A program made the position numbers and the translations under genes. The notes under the pieces were generated by a model that saw nothing but the letters and a program-made list of their open reading frames with translations, was not told the origin of the DNA and did not search any database. This document shows, one piece after another, positions 9,501 through 20,700 of a stretch of 64,000 nucleotides of DNA. Source of the DNA: Chitinophagaceae bacterium (GTDB lineage: Bacteria > Bacteroidota > Bacteroidia > Chitinophagales > Chitinophagaceae); assembly GCA_024707305.1 (NCBI GenBank), contig JANPZZ010000017.1, positions 62,001-126,000 of the forward strand, read 5' to 3'. Every line of letters starts with the position of its first letter. Positions within the stretch are counted from its first letter, which is position 1.

Positions 9501-11363
9501 TTTTATGGAAAGTTTGCTTTGATTCAGTAGGATGAAATGTTTACCGAGATCCTCTTCGTTAAATAGAACAAAGCAATCAGCTCTTGGAATTAATTTTTCA
9601 TCTCTCCCGGCGCGGCCAGCTTCCTGAATATAGTTTTCTAAAGAATCTGATATTTCGTAATGGATCACCATTCCCACGTCTTTTTTATCGACTCCCATTC
9701 CGAATGCAGAAGTTGCAACCATTATCTGCACATCACCCGCAATAAATGCGTTCTGGTTTTCGATTTTTTCTTTTGAATTCATTTTGCCGTGGTAGGGTCT
9801 TGCATCATAACCGTCTTTGTTGAGTTTTTCCGCCAGATCGAAAGCTTTCCTGGTTCTTGAGACATACACAATGGTTGGGCAGTTCTTTTCTTCAATAAGA
9901 TTTCGTAGTGTCTGGTACTTATCTTCTTCCTCGCCTTTCTCAAAAACTTTGTAATTTAAATTGGTTCTCGATGCATTGGCTGAATATAACTCCAGGTCTA
10001 AAGAAAGCTTTTCCTTAAAATAGCCTCGAATATCTTCAATTACGTTTTGTTTAGCTGTTGCTGTGAAACAAGAAACGGGTATCGCTTCTTCAAGGTTTTT
10101 ATTTACCTGAATTTGTTTTATGAAATCACCAATATATAGATAATCGACTCTGAAATCCTGGCCCCATGATGAAAAGCAATGAGCCTCATCGATTACGAAG
10201 CGAGCAACTTTTCTTCCTAAAATCAACCGTTCGATTGTTTTTGAACGCAAAGATTCTGGTGAAATATAGAGAATAGAAGCAGACCCGTCTTCAACTCTTT
10301 CAAACGCCTTTGCTCTTTCAATTGGATCGAGCAATCCATTTATCGTTACGGCATCCGTGATACCAATACTTTCAAGGTTGTCAACCTGGTCTTTCATTAA
10401 TGACTGCAAAGGCGAGATTACGACTGTAAGTGCCCTTGTATTTTCGCCACACATCAACGCTGGTAACTGGAAAGTGATTGACTTTCCTCCTCCTGTAGGA
10501 AATACTGCAAGAATTGATTTGTCGTCAACGGCTGCTTTCACAGCTTTTTCCTGCAATGGCTCACCACCATAAGTTCTGTATGAATCGTAGCCGAACCATT
10601 TCTTCAGTCCTTTATAAATATCGAGTGCTCGATTACAATATCCACATCCGGTTATGCAAGGTTTGTTTCGTAATCGAAACATGAGCTGCTCAACTTTCGG
10701 ATAGTTTTTTAAAACCCATGGTGGAGTAATTGATTGGTTTTTCCTGTGTTCGATGAAAGAGTTTAGAAGCGAAAGACAGTAAGCCAGTTCAATAGGGTGT
10801 TCTTTAATGATTTTAGCTATGTCTACATTATCGCAGATTTCATTGTCGAAATGACTTCGAATTAATTCTTCCAGGTTTAATTGTTCCGTTGAATACCGCA
10901 AAAAGCGGAAAAACGATTGGAATTCTATTTTGTCATTTAACAAAAGATAATAAATCTGCTGAAGATGTGTGCTAATTCCTTTGAAAGTTGCAACCTCGTC
11001 ATAAAACAAATCCTTTGCTTTAATTGAGTCGTTTAATGGATTGTTTGTTTCTTCAGTTTGTAGCTTATCATCTTTTAGTAAGGAGTGGTAGGGTTTGGTA
11101 GGGAATAGCAGCGGCGAGAGGTATAGAGTGTCGATTACGCTCGCATTACTTATTCCTGCACCATCTAGAGCCTGACCAATATATTTGAGATCATGATTCA
11201 GGATGTTGTGCCCGCAAATGAACTGGGAGCCCTTGAGGAATTGCACGAACTCGGCTACGGATGGCTTGTGGAAGGAACTGCCATCGTTTTTGATGCCTCC
11301 AATGTCTAATACCCTTCGACTATTGGGCTCGATTTCCGTATCAATAAATACTATTGAACTCAT
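6596..11363 (-). CDS. Exonuclease-RecQ-UvrD fusion helicase, about 1,590 aa (frameshifted in this sequence)
   Basis: One long gene encodes three machines in series. Residues 1-170 resemble a DnaQ/DEDD 3'-5' exonuclease: FIDTE (D8, E10), GHNILNHDLKYI (51-62) and NPLNDSIKAKDLF (108-120). A cysteine cluster CITGCGYC follows at 236-243. RecQ motifs are complete: Walker A PTGGGKS (289-295), IDEAHCFSSWGQDFR (391-405) and the YIQEAGRAGRD box. From about 940 a UvrD/Rep-type helicase follows: VAAGPGSGKTRIL, VLVIDEAQDMSADEF, VGDDDQNIYEFRGSH, VENYRS, then STIHKAKGREFENV and LYVAMTRAK. Three frame breaks, near 8575, 7137 and 7085, each sit in A or T runs and each is repaired by one base. The gene is intact at both ends and stands alone. 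A role in DNA repair or phage defence is inferred from domains and location. Confidence 0.75.
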
Positions 11364-11607
11364 TGGGTTAAAAGGACTCCTGCAGATGTCTTACTCACAA
11401 AATAGAAAAACATACGGATAAGTCATAATGCAGGAACCAGGAAAATTGCGGGCCCTCCGGCAACTTAAGAAAAACGAAAAATGCGAGGTCGCGATTAGAT
11501 AAATACCCTTCCCAAGGTATATCCAATATGAACCAGACCCATTAATATTAGCGCTGCTAAATAATATACGCGAAAAACGGATTTCCATTAAATGAAAGGC
11601 GATGAAT

Positions 11608-12830
11608 ATGAAATTTAGACTCTTGCTGGCCCTGTCAATCGTGTGTAACGCCGCTGCGGCCCAGATAAAATACTCCACAGCCATCCCCGAACCCAAATCT
11701 TCTTTTTTTACGCCTGTCATTTTTTTAAAGCGAAAGATGTTTCCGGCCCCATCACCACCCAGGATGCTAACGCTTATAATGAGATTGAATGGATGGAGAA
11801 GATTGTTAAGAGTGTCGTTAACGTAACGGGGCTGCAAAACAAGATTAAGCTGATATCGCAACCGGGTTCTGATAATTGCAGTGCGTTCTGTTATGAAAAT
11901 GGCATTGGCAGTGATCGCTATATCGTTTTTGATCGTTTGTTTTTAGAACGGTTTGAAAAGATCACCAATAAATGGTTTGTGGTGGGTGTGGTTGCGCATG
12001 AAATAGGTCACCACCTCAACGGGCATACCATTGGTGGTTTTGGCAGCCGCCCCGATAATGAACTGGAGGCAGATGCATTTGCCGGATTTGTGATGCAGAA
12101 AATGGGTGCAACAATCCGGGAAGCCGAAGCGATCTTCTCCTTCCTCGATCCTAACCAGGGTCCGCCTTCGCATCCCATTCGTGAAGAACGATACCTGGCC
12201 ATTCAACGCGGATGGAATAACGCGGCAAATAGTGTTGGCTATGCCAACCTTCGCTTTAATGAGGCTGATAACAGCCAGATGGCATTGCGACTTTACTATA
12301 GCGCGCTAAGCACCGATGACGACCAGGAAAAGTTAACATTATTAAAACGCGCAAATAGATTATACGGCGGCAATGCCAGCATCAACTCAGCACTGGGTAT
12401 GGCTTATCTTGAAACAGGGCAGCTGGATAGCGCCGGTAAATACACAGCGTTAGCTATAAAACAAACAGGATTTCAGGGTTTACTTTGGTTGAATCGCGCG
12501 AAATATTACCTGAAGAAAGAAGATGATGAGAACGCTTTTTCATGTTTGGACAACGCGATTTCCTATACACCGATATTGCCCGAGGCCTATTACTTAAAGA
12601 GTAAAATTTTAATCAAATACAACGAGTATGCAGCGGTGATGGAACATACACTTGTAGGTGTTGCCATGAACCCCGGAAAATCGCTGGGTGCCAAATTATT
12701 CCTGCTCCGCGCCGAAGCATCGGCGAAGCTCAACAACAAAGAAGCCGCCCGCGAATATTACCGCATCGCAAAAAAGATGGATCCGGATAGTAAGATGATC
12801 AGTCTGCTGGAGTCGGTGTATGAGTATTGA
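11608..12830 (+). CDS. Secreted M48-type metallopeptidase with TPR repeats (frameshifted in this sequence)
   Basis: The N-terminus (MKFRLLLALSIVCNAAAAQ) is a clear signal peptide and begins in one frame. The mature protein continues from about 11730 in another frame. The change lies in a T7 run at 11720-11726; an eighth T joins the two. The catalytic domain has VVAHEIGHHLNGH, the HExxH zinc motif of gluzincins, followed by NELEADAFAGFVM, whose Glu is the third ligand. From about 12300 on, TPR-like helical repeats follow (ALGMAYLETGQLDSAGKY and AYYLKSKILIKYNEYAA). Such proteins act in the periplasm or at the envelope; the substrate is unknown. The family is M48-like rather than a named member. 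Confidence 0.75.
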
Positions 12831-12868
12831 ACCAAAGGTAAATGAGGGGTGATGGGAAAAAAGCTTTT

Positions 12869-12882
12869 TTGCCAAATGACAA
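12869..12882 (+). promoter_or_regulatory. Putative operator TTGCCAAATGACAA upstream of the Crp-type regulator
   Basis: An imperfect inverted repeat TTGCCA-AA-TGACAA lies 35 bp before the start chosen for the Crp/Fnr-type gene. An improved version (TTGCCA-AA-TGGCAA) occurs before the adjacent aldo/keto reductase gene at 13495-13508. Two copies flanking one regulator suggest autoregulation plus control of its neighbour; this is inference. Confidence 0.4.
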
Positions 12883-12916
12883 ATTCCATCCCAGCCGCTA
12901 TCTCTATCTTTACCAA

Positions 12917-13486
12917 ATGGAAACCTTTATCGAATACATCCTGCAGTTTGGAAACCTGAATAAACAACAAATTGAACTGATCAAAAGCAAGGGTCGGGAA
13001 ATTGAATTGCAGAAAGATGAACTGTACTGGGAGGCGGGGAAGACCGTCAGACAAATAGGATTTCTGACGGAAGGTGTGCTGCGTGTGTATTATTACAACA
13101 ACAAAGGCGAAGAAATCACCCGCTATTTTATCGATGAAAATCATTTGATTTTATCAGGAAACACAATCGACGAAATTTATACACCCGCTGAATATCTTTC
13201 CGCGATCACAATTTGTAAAATGGTAGTTTTCTCCAAACAGGATTGGAAAGAAATACTCGATACCATTGTAGGATGGGATACCATTTTGCAGAAAATTATT
13301 GCCAAACATCATAGTGAGAAGATATCGCGACGAAGTGAACTCATTGCACAGGATGCAACAGAACGCTATCTCGATTTTATACAGAAATTTCCCACGCTGG
13401 TCAACCGTGTTCCTTTGTCATATATCGCTTCCTACCTGGGAATTACACAATCTTCTTTAAGCCGTATCAGAAAAACCATCCGCTAG
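12917..13486 (+). CDS. Crp/Fnr-family transcriptional regulator
   Basis: A protein of about 189 residues with a cyclic-nucleotide-binding-like beta barrel (KDELYWEAGKTVRQIGFLTEGVLRVYYY) and a short C-terminal winged helix (LSYIASYLGITQSSLSRIRKTIR). The start at 12917 (METFIEYIL) is preferred. An in-frame upstream ATG at 12842 would place the operator-like site inside the coding region and adds residues unlike the family. Bacteroidota have many such one-domain Crp-like regulators beside small oxidoreductases, often responding to oxidative or electrophilic stress. Here the next gene is an aldo/keto reductase on the same strand. The effector is unknown and the typical cAMP-binding Arg-Ser pair is not evident. 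Confidence 0.8.
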   Translation: METFIEYILQFGNLNKQQIELIKSKGREIELQKDELYWEAGKTVRQIGFLTEGVLRVYYYNNKGEEITRYFIDENHLILSGNTIDEIYTPAEYLSAITICKMVVFSKQDWKEILDTIVGWDTILQKIIAKHHSEKISRRSELIAQDATERYLDFIQKFPTLVNRVPLSYIASYLGITQSSLSRIRKTIR

Positions 13487-13494
13487 TATTCTTT

Positions 13495-13508
13495 TTGCCA
13501 AATGGCAA
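13495..13508 (+). promoter_or_regulatory. Putative operator TTGCCAAATGGCAA upstream of the aldo/keto reductase
   Basis: A perfect 6-bp inverted repeat (TTGCCA and TGGCAA around AA) lies 57 bp before the ATG of the aldo/keto reductase gene and 8 bp after the stop of the regulator. It matches 13 of 14 positions of the site at 12869-12882. It is the best candidate for the binding site of the neighbouring Crp/Fnr-type protein. Confidence 0.45.
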
Positions 13509-13541
13509 GTGCCTTGCGTTTTTATTGATTCAACTTTGTGA

Positions 13542-14540
<999 letters not shown>

Positions 14541-14559
14541 TGGATGGTGGTGGCAGGCA

Positions 14560-14589
14560 TTTGTCTGGTTCCTTTTTTCCGTACCTTTC
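14560..14589 (+). promoter_or_regulatory. Possible promoter of the S9 peptidase gene
   Basis: TTTG (14560-14563) is followed by 18 nt and TACCTTTC (14582-14589), one mismatch from the Bacteroidota TAnnTTTG element. Transcription would begin near 14596, about 40 nt before the ATG at 14635. The spacing is one short of the optimum, so this is only a moderate candidate. Confidence 0.35.
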
Positions 14590-14634
14590 TGTTCCATCCT
14601 GTACACCATCATCCTCCACTATAAAATTCATCAG

Positions 14635-16686
14635 ATGCGCCCCAGATCATTTTTTATTTTTCTATGCGTGGTCGTTGCCACCCAAAGCTATTCCCAACAT
14701 GTTCCCAGTTTTGAAGAAGTTATCTCCCTGCGCAGCGCAGGTACGATCGCTCTCTCGCCCGATGGAAAAAATGTTGCCTACACCGTGCAATCGACCGATT
14801 GGGCCGACAATAATTTTGACACGGAAATATGGTTGAGCAAAAACAACCAGGAAGCTTTTCAACTTACCAATACTTCCAAAGGAGCCAGTCTCAGTCCAAA
14901 GTTTTCACCAGATGGGCAGTGGCTGGCTTTTTTAAGCAACCGGGGCAACAAAACACAAATTCATGTGCTGAACATGAAGGGTGGGGAAGCACGTGCAGTA
15001 ACACGCGAGGAAGAAAATATTGTATCATTTGAATGGCATCCCTCGGGCACAAAATTTATTTTCTTAAAACCCGAAAAAGAAACCGCTGAGAAAAAACAAT
15101 TGACGAGCCGCTATGGTGGATTTGAAACCGATGATAAAGACTATACGCACGCGCATCTGTGGGAGATTGAGTTCAACCCTGCACAACCAGACCCTTCAGA
15201 ATTTCCCTGCTATGAAACGGTTGATTCATTGAAAGCAAAAGCAGGTTGTATTGAGTGGCCCAAAGCTGTTCGCCTTACCGAAGGTGACTTTACCATATCC
15301 AATTTCCTGGTTTCTCCCGATGGCAGCAAAGTTGCTTTTACGCAGCAACCCGATCAGTCGATCAATTCATTTCTAAAAGCGGATATTTCTATTTTTGATT
15401 TTACCTCTAAAAAAATAACAACGCTGGTTAACAATCCTAGCGCCGACAGGCTGGAAGATTGGTCGCCAGATTCAAAAGAGATTTTGTATGCAACGAGTTT
15501 GAATGATTCGGTGGCAAATTTTTACACGAATGTAAAATTGTTTGCGATAGATATCGAGTCAAAAAAAACGCGGCAACTGGCAGCCGACTTAGATGAAAAC
15601 CTGGGTGGATTGTCCTGGATATCCTCTGGTATTTACGCCTCAGTCTGGAACAAAACCAATCGACCCGTTTATAAGATTGATCCTGCAACTGGTGAACATT
15701 CGGTTTGGTTAAATACGCCTCATCAGATTTTTGAAATTCGGTTTTCAAATAACGGTGATCAAATCGCATTCACCGGAAGAAATGGAGACCAGTTGACTGA
15801 AGTATTTACATCTGCGACAGCAAAGATGAACGCGAAAAAGATAAGTGACTTTACAGGTCAGATAAAAGACTGGAAAGTGGCGCAGAGTGAAGTAATCAGT
15901 TGGAAGAGTAAAGATGGCGAAACGATTGAAGGCGTGTTGCACAAACCGAAGGATTACGATCCAAAGAAAAAATATCCATTGTTGGTTGTGATCCATGGCG
16001 GTCCAACAGGAATTGATACACCAACGCCCGTGCCTGCATATGTTTATCCTATACTGCAATGGCTCGACAAAGGATCACTGGTGTTGCGGGTAAACTATCG
16101 CGGGTCTGCCGGATATGGCGAACGCTTTCGTTCCCTGAATGTAAAAAACCTTGGCGTGGGCGATGCATGGGATGTATTGTCGGGAGTTGACTATCTCGAC
16201 AAAAAGGGAATGATTGATAAAAACAAAATGGGTTGCATGGGTTGGAGCCAGGGTGGATATATCTCTGCGTTTCTTACAACAAACAGTGATGTTTTCAAAG
16301 CCATCTCTGTGGGAGCCGGTATTTCGAACTGGATGACCTATTACGTGAATACCGACATTCATCCGTTTACGCGTCAGTATCTCAAAGCAACACCCTGGAG
16401 CGATGAAGCGATTTATAAGAAGACTTCGCCAATGACCAATATCAACAAAGCGAAAACGCCCACACTTATTCAACACGGCGAATTCGACAGGCGTGTTCCC
16501 ATTGCCAATGCATACGAACTATTGCAGGGCCTGCGGGATAAAGGTGTGCCAACAGAACTAATCATTTATAAAGGCTTTGGACATGGCATTACAAAACCCA
16601 AAGAACGACTTGCTGCTACCTGGCACAACTGGCAATGGTTCAACAAATATATCTGGGGCGAAGAAGTGACATTGCCGGTGAAGTAA
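14635..16686 (+). CDS. S9-family serine peptidase (acylaminoacyl-peptidase / DPP-like)
   Basis: A 683-residue exported peptidase. Residues 1-20 form a signal peptide (FFIFLCVVVATQSYSQ). Residues 30-420 form the WD40/TolB-like propeller, with repeated phrases such as ALSPDGKNVAYTV, KFSPDGQWLAFLSN and LVSPDGSKVAFT. The C-terminal alpha/beta hydrolase domain carries the triad S538 (GWSQGG), D618 (GEFDRRVP) and H650 (FGHGI), with the oxyanion region VIHGGPTG upstream. Such enzymes cleave short peptides in the periplasm. The gene stands alone between an aldo/keto reductase and a membrane protein. The exact specificity (acylaminoacyl versus dipeptidyl) is not determined. Confidence 0.9.
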   Translation: MRPRSFFIFLCVVVATQSYSQHVPSFEEVISLRSAGTIALSPDGKNVAYTVQSTDWADNNFDTEIWLSKNNQEAFQLTNTSKGASLSPKFSPDGQWLAFLSNRGNKTQIHVLNMKGGEARAVTREEENIVSFEWHPSGTKFIFLKPEKETAEKKQLTSRYGGFETDDKDYTHAHLWEIEFNPAQPDPSEFPCYETVDSLKAKAGCIEWPKAVRLTEGDFTISNFLVSPDGSKVAFTQQPDQSINSFLKADISIFDFTSKKITTLVNNPSADRLEDWSPDSKEILYATSLNDSVANFYTNVKLFAIDIESKKTRQLAADLDENLGGLSWISSGIYASVWNKTNRPVYKIDPATGEHSVWLNTPHQIFEIRFSNNGDQIAFTGRNGDQLTEVFTSATAKMNAKKISDFTGQIKDWKVAQSEVISWKSKDGETIEGVLHKPKDYDPKKKYPLLVVIHGGPTGIDTPTPVPAYVYPILQWLDKGSLVLRVNYRGSAGYGERFRSLNVKNLGVGDAWDVLSGVDYLDKKGMIDKNKMGCMGWSQGGYISAFLTTNSDVFKAISVGAGISNWMTYYVNTDIHPFTRQYLKATPWSDEAIYKKTSPMTNINKAKTPTLIQHGEFDRRVPIANAYELLQGLRDKGVPTELIIYKGFGHGITKPKERLAATWHNWQWFNKYIWGEEVTLPVK

Positions 16687-16748
16687 TATATTCGAAGGGC
16701 CACCGATGTTGAAGTAAACAATTCACGAACCTTAAACCACCTAAACTA

Positions 16749-17297
16749 ATGACACCCAGCAACCTGTTTAATATCATTCTGAAAGTATTTGGTCTGTTTT
16801 TTCTGAGAGAAATGGTGATTACATTGCCACAGCTCGCGACTCATCTTCTTTTACTTCCTGACTATGTAAGTGGACAGGGAATTCTCACGCTCACGCTGAC
16901 GTTTATCATTCTTGCTTATTATGCAATGCTGGTTTATTTTCTGGTGTTCAGGACAGATTATGTTCTCGATAAATTAAAATTGGACAAGGGCTTTAGTCAG
17001 GAAGAATTTGCCTTCAATTTTTCGACCAATAAAGTTTTGACAATTGCTTTATTGGTAATCGCAGGCATTATATTACTGTACGAAGTACCCAATCTATGTC
17101 GGGAACTAACTATTTATTTCCAGGATAGGGGGATTTTAGATGTATATAATGAACCCGATTTTTCCTATTTGATCGTTTCCGGAGTAAAGATTGTGATTGC
17201 TCTATTATTAATTGGCGAGAGAAATCGGATTATTGCATTGATCGAAAAGAAACCTACAACGGATTTTGAACCGGATCAGCAAAATAAGAAAAACTAA
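16749..17297 (+). CDS. Hypothetical membrane protein
   Basis: A 182-residue protein with four predicted membrane segments: about residues 12-38, 45-68 (ILTLTLTFIILAYYAMLVYF), 96-116 (VLTIALLVIAGIILLYEV) and 140-160. The C-terminal tail is charged (FEPDQQNKKN). I do not recognise the family. It starts 62 bp after the S9 peptidase and may be independently transcribed. No catalytic motif is visible. Confidence 0.7.
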   Translation: MTPSNLFNIILKVFGLFFLREMVITLPQLATHLLLLPDYVSGQGILTLTLTFIILAYYAMLVYFLVFRTDYVLDKLKLDKGFSQEEFAFNFSTNKVLTIALLVIAGIILLYEVPNLCRELTIYFQDRGILDVYNEPDFSYLIVSGVKIVIALLLIGERNRIIALIEKKPTTDFEPDQQNKKN

Positions 17298-17533
17298 ATG
17301 TATGCGCATATTCATTCTGATGGTTACACTACGCAAAAAAGATGTTACAATCTTTGAAAGATCCTGTTCCAGCCAATGAAAATTACAAAGGATACATTAC
17401 CAGTCATTATCTTGAACTCGCTGCTGATCCTTATAAATACGGATATATACAGTTCAAACAATTTGTTGAAATTTATGAGAATAAATCGCTTCCTGACTTC
17501 GACACGTATGTGACCAGCATTTCCAGGCAGTAA
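17298..17533 (+). CDS. Small hypothetical protein, possibly frameshifted
   Basis: The clear part is a 63-residue frame from 17342 (PVPANENYKGYITSHYLE, then YIQFKQFVEIYENKSLPD) with protein-like composition. An ATG at 17298 opens a frame (MYAHIHSDGYTTQK) that would join it if one A were added to the A6 run near 17334-17339, giving about 78 residues. Given the many homopolymer breaks in this window that is plausible but unproven. No function is recognisable. It ends 80 bp before the tracrRNA terminator. Confidence 0.4.
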
Positions 17534-17612
17534 ATGAGGAACTTTCCAATCCCGTTTTGTTGTATCTGACACCATCACTACATCTTTGGGTGATCCATCT
17601 ATAAAATGAAGA

Positions 17613-17690
17613 ATAAAAATGCCCCGCAGATAGGCGAGGCGCTAAATGTTTTCACAACGGAATAATCCTTATTGTGAATTGCTTTCGAGG
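17613..17690 (-). ncRNA. tracrRNA of the type II-C CRISPR system
   Basis: The minus strand carries an anti-repeat core: GAAAGCAATTCACAA (17672-17686) is complementary over 15 nt to the 5' part of the CRISPR repeat as transcribed from the minus strand. It is followed by TAAGG and a small GGA/TCC nexus hairpin, as in known II-C tracrRNAs. Next come TTGTGAAAACATTTA and a terminator hairpin GCCTCGC-CTATCT-GCGGGGC with a T run (about 17613-17641). The 5' end is uncertain; pairing weakens upstream of 17687. The gene diverges from cas9, whose ATG is at 17785. Function: it pairs with crRNA repeats and is bound by Cas9. No convincing promoter was found. Confidence 0.85.
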
Positions 17691-17784
17691 TAAATATAGA
17701 AAGTTTTCTGGAATTCCAAATACGGCAAACCGTAAAATTAGTCCGAAGAGTAATTTTATCTTAGAACGATCAATTCTGAACATC

Positions 17785-20700
17785 ATGAAAAAAACAATTT
17801 TGGGCCTTGACCTGGGAACGAACAGCATTGGATGGGCGTTAATAGATAAGGAAGAGAATAAAATTCTTGGAATGGGGAGCCGGATAATTCCTATGACGCA
17901 GGATGTAATGGATAAGTTTGGAACTGGAGCGCCAACAGAAACAGGGACAGCTGAACGAACCAGGTTCAGAAGTGTTCGAAGATTGCGTGAGCGTTTTCTA
18001 TTACGGAGAGAGCGCCTGCACCGAGTTCTAAATATTTTAAACTTTCTGCCAAAGCACTATGCAGAAGAAATTGACTTTGATAGGCGTTTAGGTAAATTCA
18101 AAGTTGAAACAGAACCGAAACTTGTTTATGAAAATGGAGAATTCATCTTCAAAGAGTCTTTCCAGGCGATGTTGGGTGACTTCAAACAACATCAGCCGCA
18201 AATTTTAATTAACAAGAAAGGCGAACCGGCACTTATTCCTTATGACTGGACGATTTACTATCTCCGTAAAAAGGCATTGACTCAAAAAATAGAGAAGGAA
18301 GAGCTTGCGTGGATATTATTGAACTTTAACCAGAAACGCGGTTATTATCAATTGCGCGGTGAGGAGGAAGAGGAGAATTCAAATAAGCTCGTGGAATTTT
18401 ATTCTTTGAAAATAGTTGACGTGCTGGCAGACGAACCGCAAAGGGGCAAACCGGAGATTTGGTATTCGTTGATTCTCGAAAACGGGTGGGTTTATAGGCG
18501 GGCAAGCAAAACCCCATTATTTGACTGGAAAGATAAAACAAGGGATTTTATTGTTACTACCGATCTCAATGAGGACGGTACTATTAAGAAAGATAAAGAA
18601 GGAAAGGAAAAACGAAGTTTCCGGGCACCTTCCGAAACCGATTGGACACTAATCAAAAAGAAAACGGAAAAAGATATTGAACAGTCACGCAAAACTGTAG
18701 GCACATATATCTATGACACGCTTTTGGAAAGTCCAAAACAGAAAATAAAGGGCAAATTAGTTCGTACAATTGAACGAAAATTTTACAGGCAGGAGCTAAA
18801 ACAGATTCTGGACAAACAGATTGAACTACAGCCAGAATTGTTCACTAACGATTTACTTAATGACTGTATCAGGGAATTGTACAGTAATAACGAGGTACAT
18901 CAAAAGGCATTGTTGAGCAAAGATTTCTTACATCTTTTCTTAAATGATATTATCTTTTATCAACGACCACTCCGTAGCCAGAAGTCGTCTATCGGTAATT
19001 GTTCTTTGGAATTCCATAAATATAAAGACAAGGATGGCATAGAGCATACACAATTTTTGAAGGCGATACCTAAATCCAATCCTTACTATCAGGAGTTTAG
19101 AATCTGGCAATGGATGTTCAATCTTTCCATTTATAGGAAGGAGAACGACGAAAATGTGACTTCTGATTTTTTGAACAGTACTGAAGATTACGAAAAGCTT
19201 TTTTATTTTTTGAATACAAGGAAAGATATTGAACAGAAGCCGTTGGTAAAGTGGCTGGTGGAAGAAAGGGAAAAAAGAAAAAACCGGGATAAAAGGGAAG
19301 GTATTGAATGCTGAAATTGAAAAATATCGTTGGAATTATGTAGAAGATAAAAAATATCCCTGTAATGAAACCAAAACGATGATAGCCTCTCGGCTGGAAA
19401 AGGTAGAGAATCTACCTGATAGCTTTTTAACGAGAGAGATTGAGCAACGATTGTGGCACATTATCTATTCAATAAATGATAAAGCGGAGTTTGAAAAGGC
19501 ACTCAAAACCTTCGCTCAAAAACACTCTATTGACGACTACTCGTTTGTAGAAGCCTTTAGGAAATTTCCTCCATTTAAAAGTGAGTATGGTTCATTCTCT
19601 GAAAAAGCAATAAAAAAGCTATTGCCCTTGATGAGGCTTGGGAGATATTGGAGTTGGGAAAATATTGATGAATCCACGAGGAGTCGGATTCAAAAAATAA
19701 TCACGGGCGAGTACGATGAAAACATTAAAGACCGTGTGCGTGAAATGGCAATAAAACTTTTGAATGAAACAAATTTTCAAGGGTTACAAGTTTGGCTGGC
19801 TCAATATGTCGTTTACGGCAGGCATTCTGAAGCGGCAATTGCTGGAAAATGGAATAGTATAGATGACCTTGAGAAATACTTAAGTGAGTTTAAGCAACAC
19901 TCTTTGCGTAACCCGATCGTTGAGCAGATTATAACCGAGACTCTTCGGGTTGTAAAAGACATTTGGAAACAATATGGAAGTGGCGGAAAGGATTTTTTTA
20001 ATGAAATTCATATTGAATTGGGCAGAGAAATGAAGCAGACCAGGGAGGAAAGAGAAAGGGATACTAAAAGGGTCACTGAAAACGAAAATACTAACCATCG
20101 TATAAAAGCATTGTTGGCTGAGCTGTTGAATGACGGGGAGGTGGAAAATGTTCGTCCTTACTCGCCTATGCAGCAGGAAATTTTGAAAATTTACGAAGAT
20201 GGTGTACTTAATTCTGATATCGAAATAGATGATGATATCGTTAAGATAAGCAAGATGGCACAGCCGTCATCCAGTGAATTAAAACGATATAAGCTGTGGC
20301 TGGAACAGAAATATAGATCCCCCTACACCGGTCAGGTTATTCCATTAAACAAGCTCTTCACGCCAGAATATGAAATTGAACACATTATTCCGCAGAGCCG
20401 TTTTTTTGATGACAGTTTCAGTAATAAAGTCATTTGCGAAGCAGCTGTAAATAAATTGAAAGATAATTATATAGGGCTTGGTTTTATTAAGCAATTTCAT
20501 GGAATGATCGTGGACTGTGGTCGGGGTAAACAAGTTAAAATTTTCGAAGTGAATGAATATGAAGAGTTTGTAAAAAGACACTATGCAAATAACCGCGGCA
20601 AGCGAACTAAGTTACTGATGGAAGAAGTTCCAGAAAAAATGATAGAGCGGCAAATGAATGATACTCGATACATCAGCAAGTTTATTTCGGGGCTACTGTC

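Noticed and set aside
11391-11861. Minus-strand open frame of 156 codons
   Set aside because: It is antisense to the signal peptide and start of the M48/TPR gene and lacks recognisable features.
17674-17784. 37-codon N-terminal extension of cas9
   Set aside because: It overlaps the tracrRNA anti-repeat region, and Cas9 proteins begin directly before the RuvC-I motif as at 17785.
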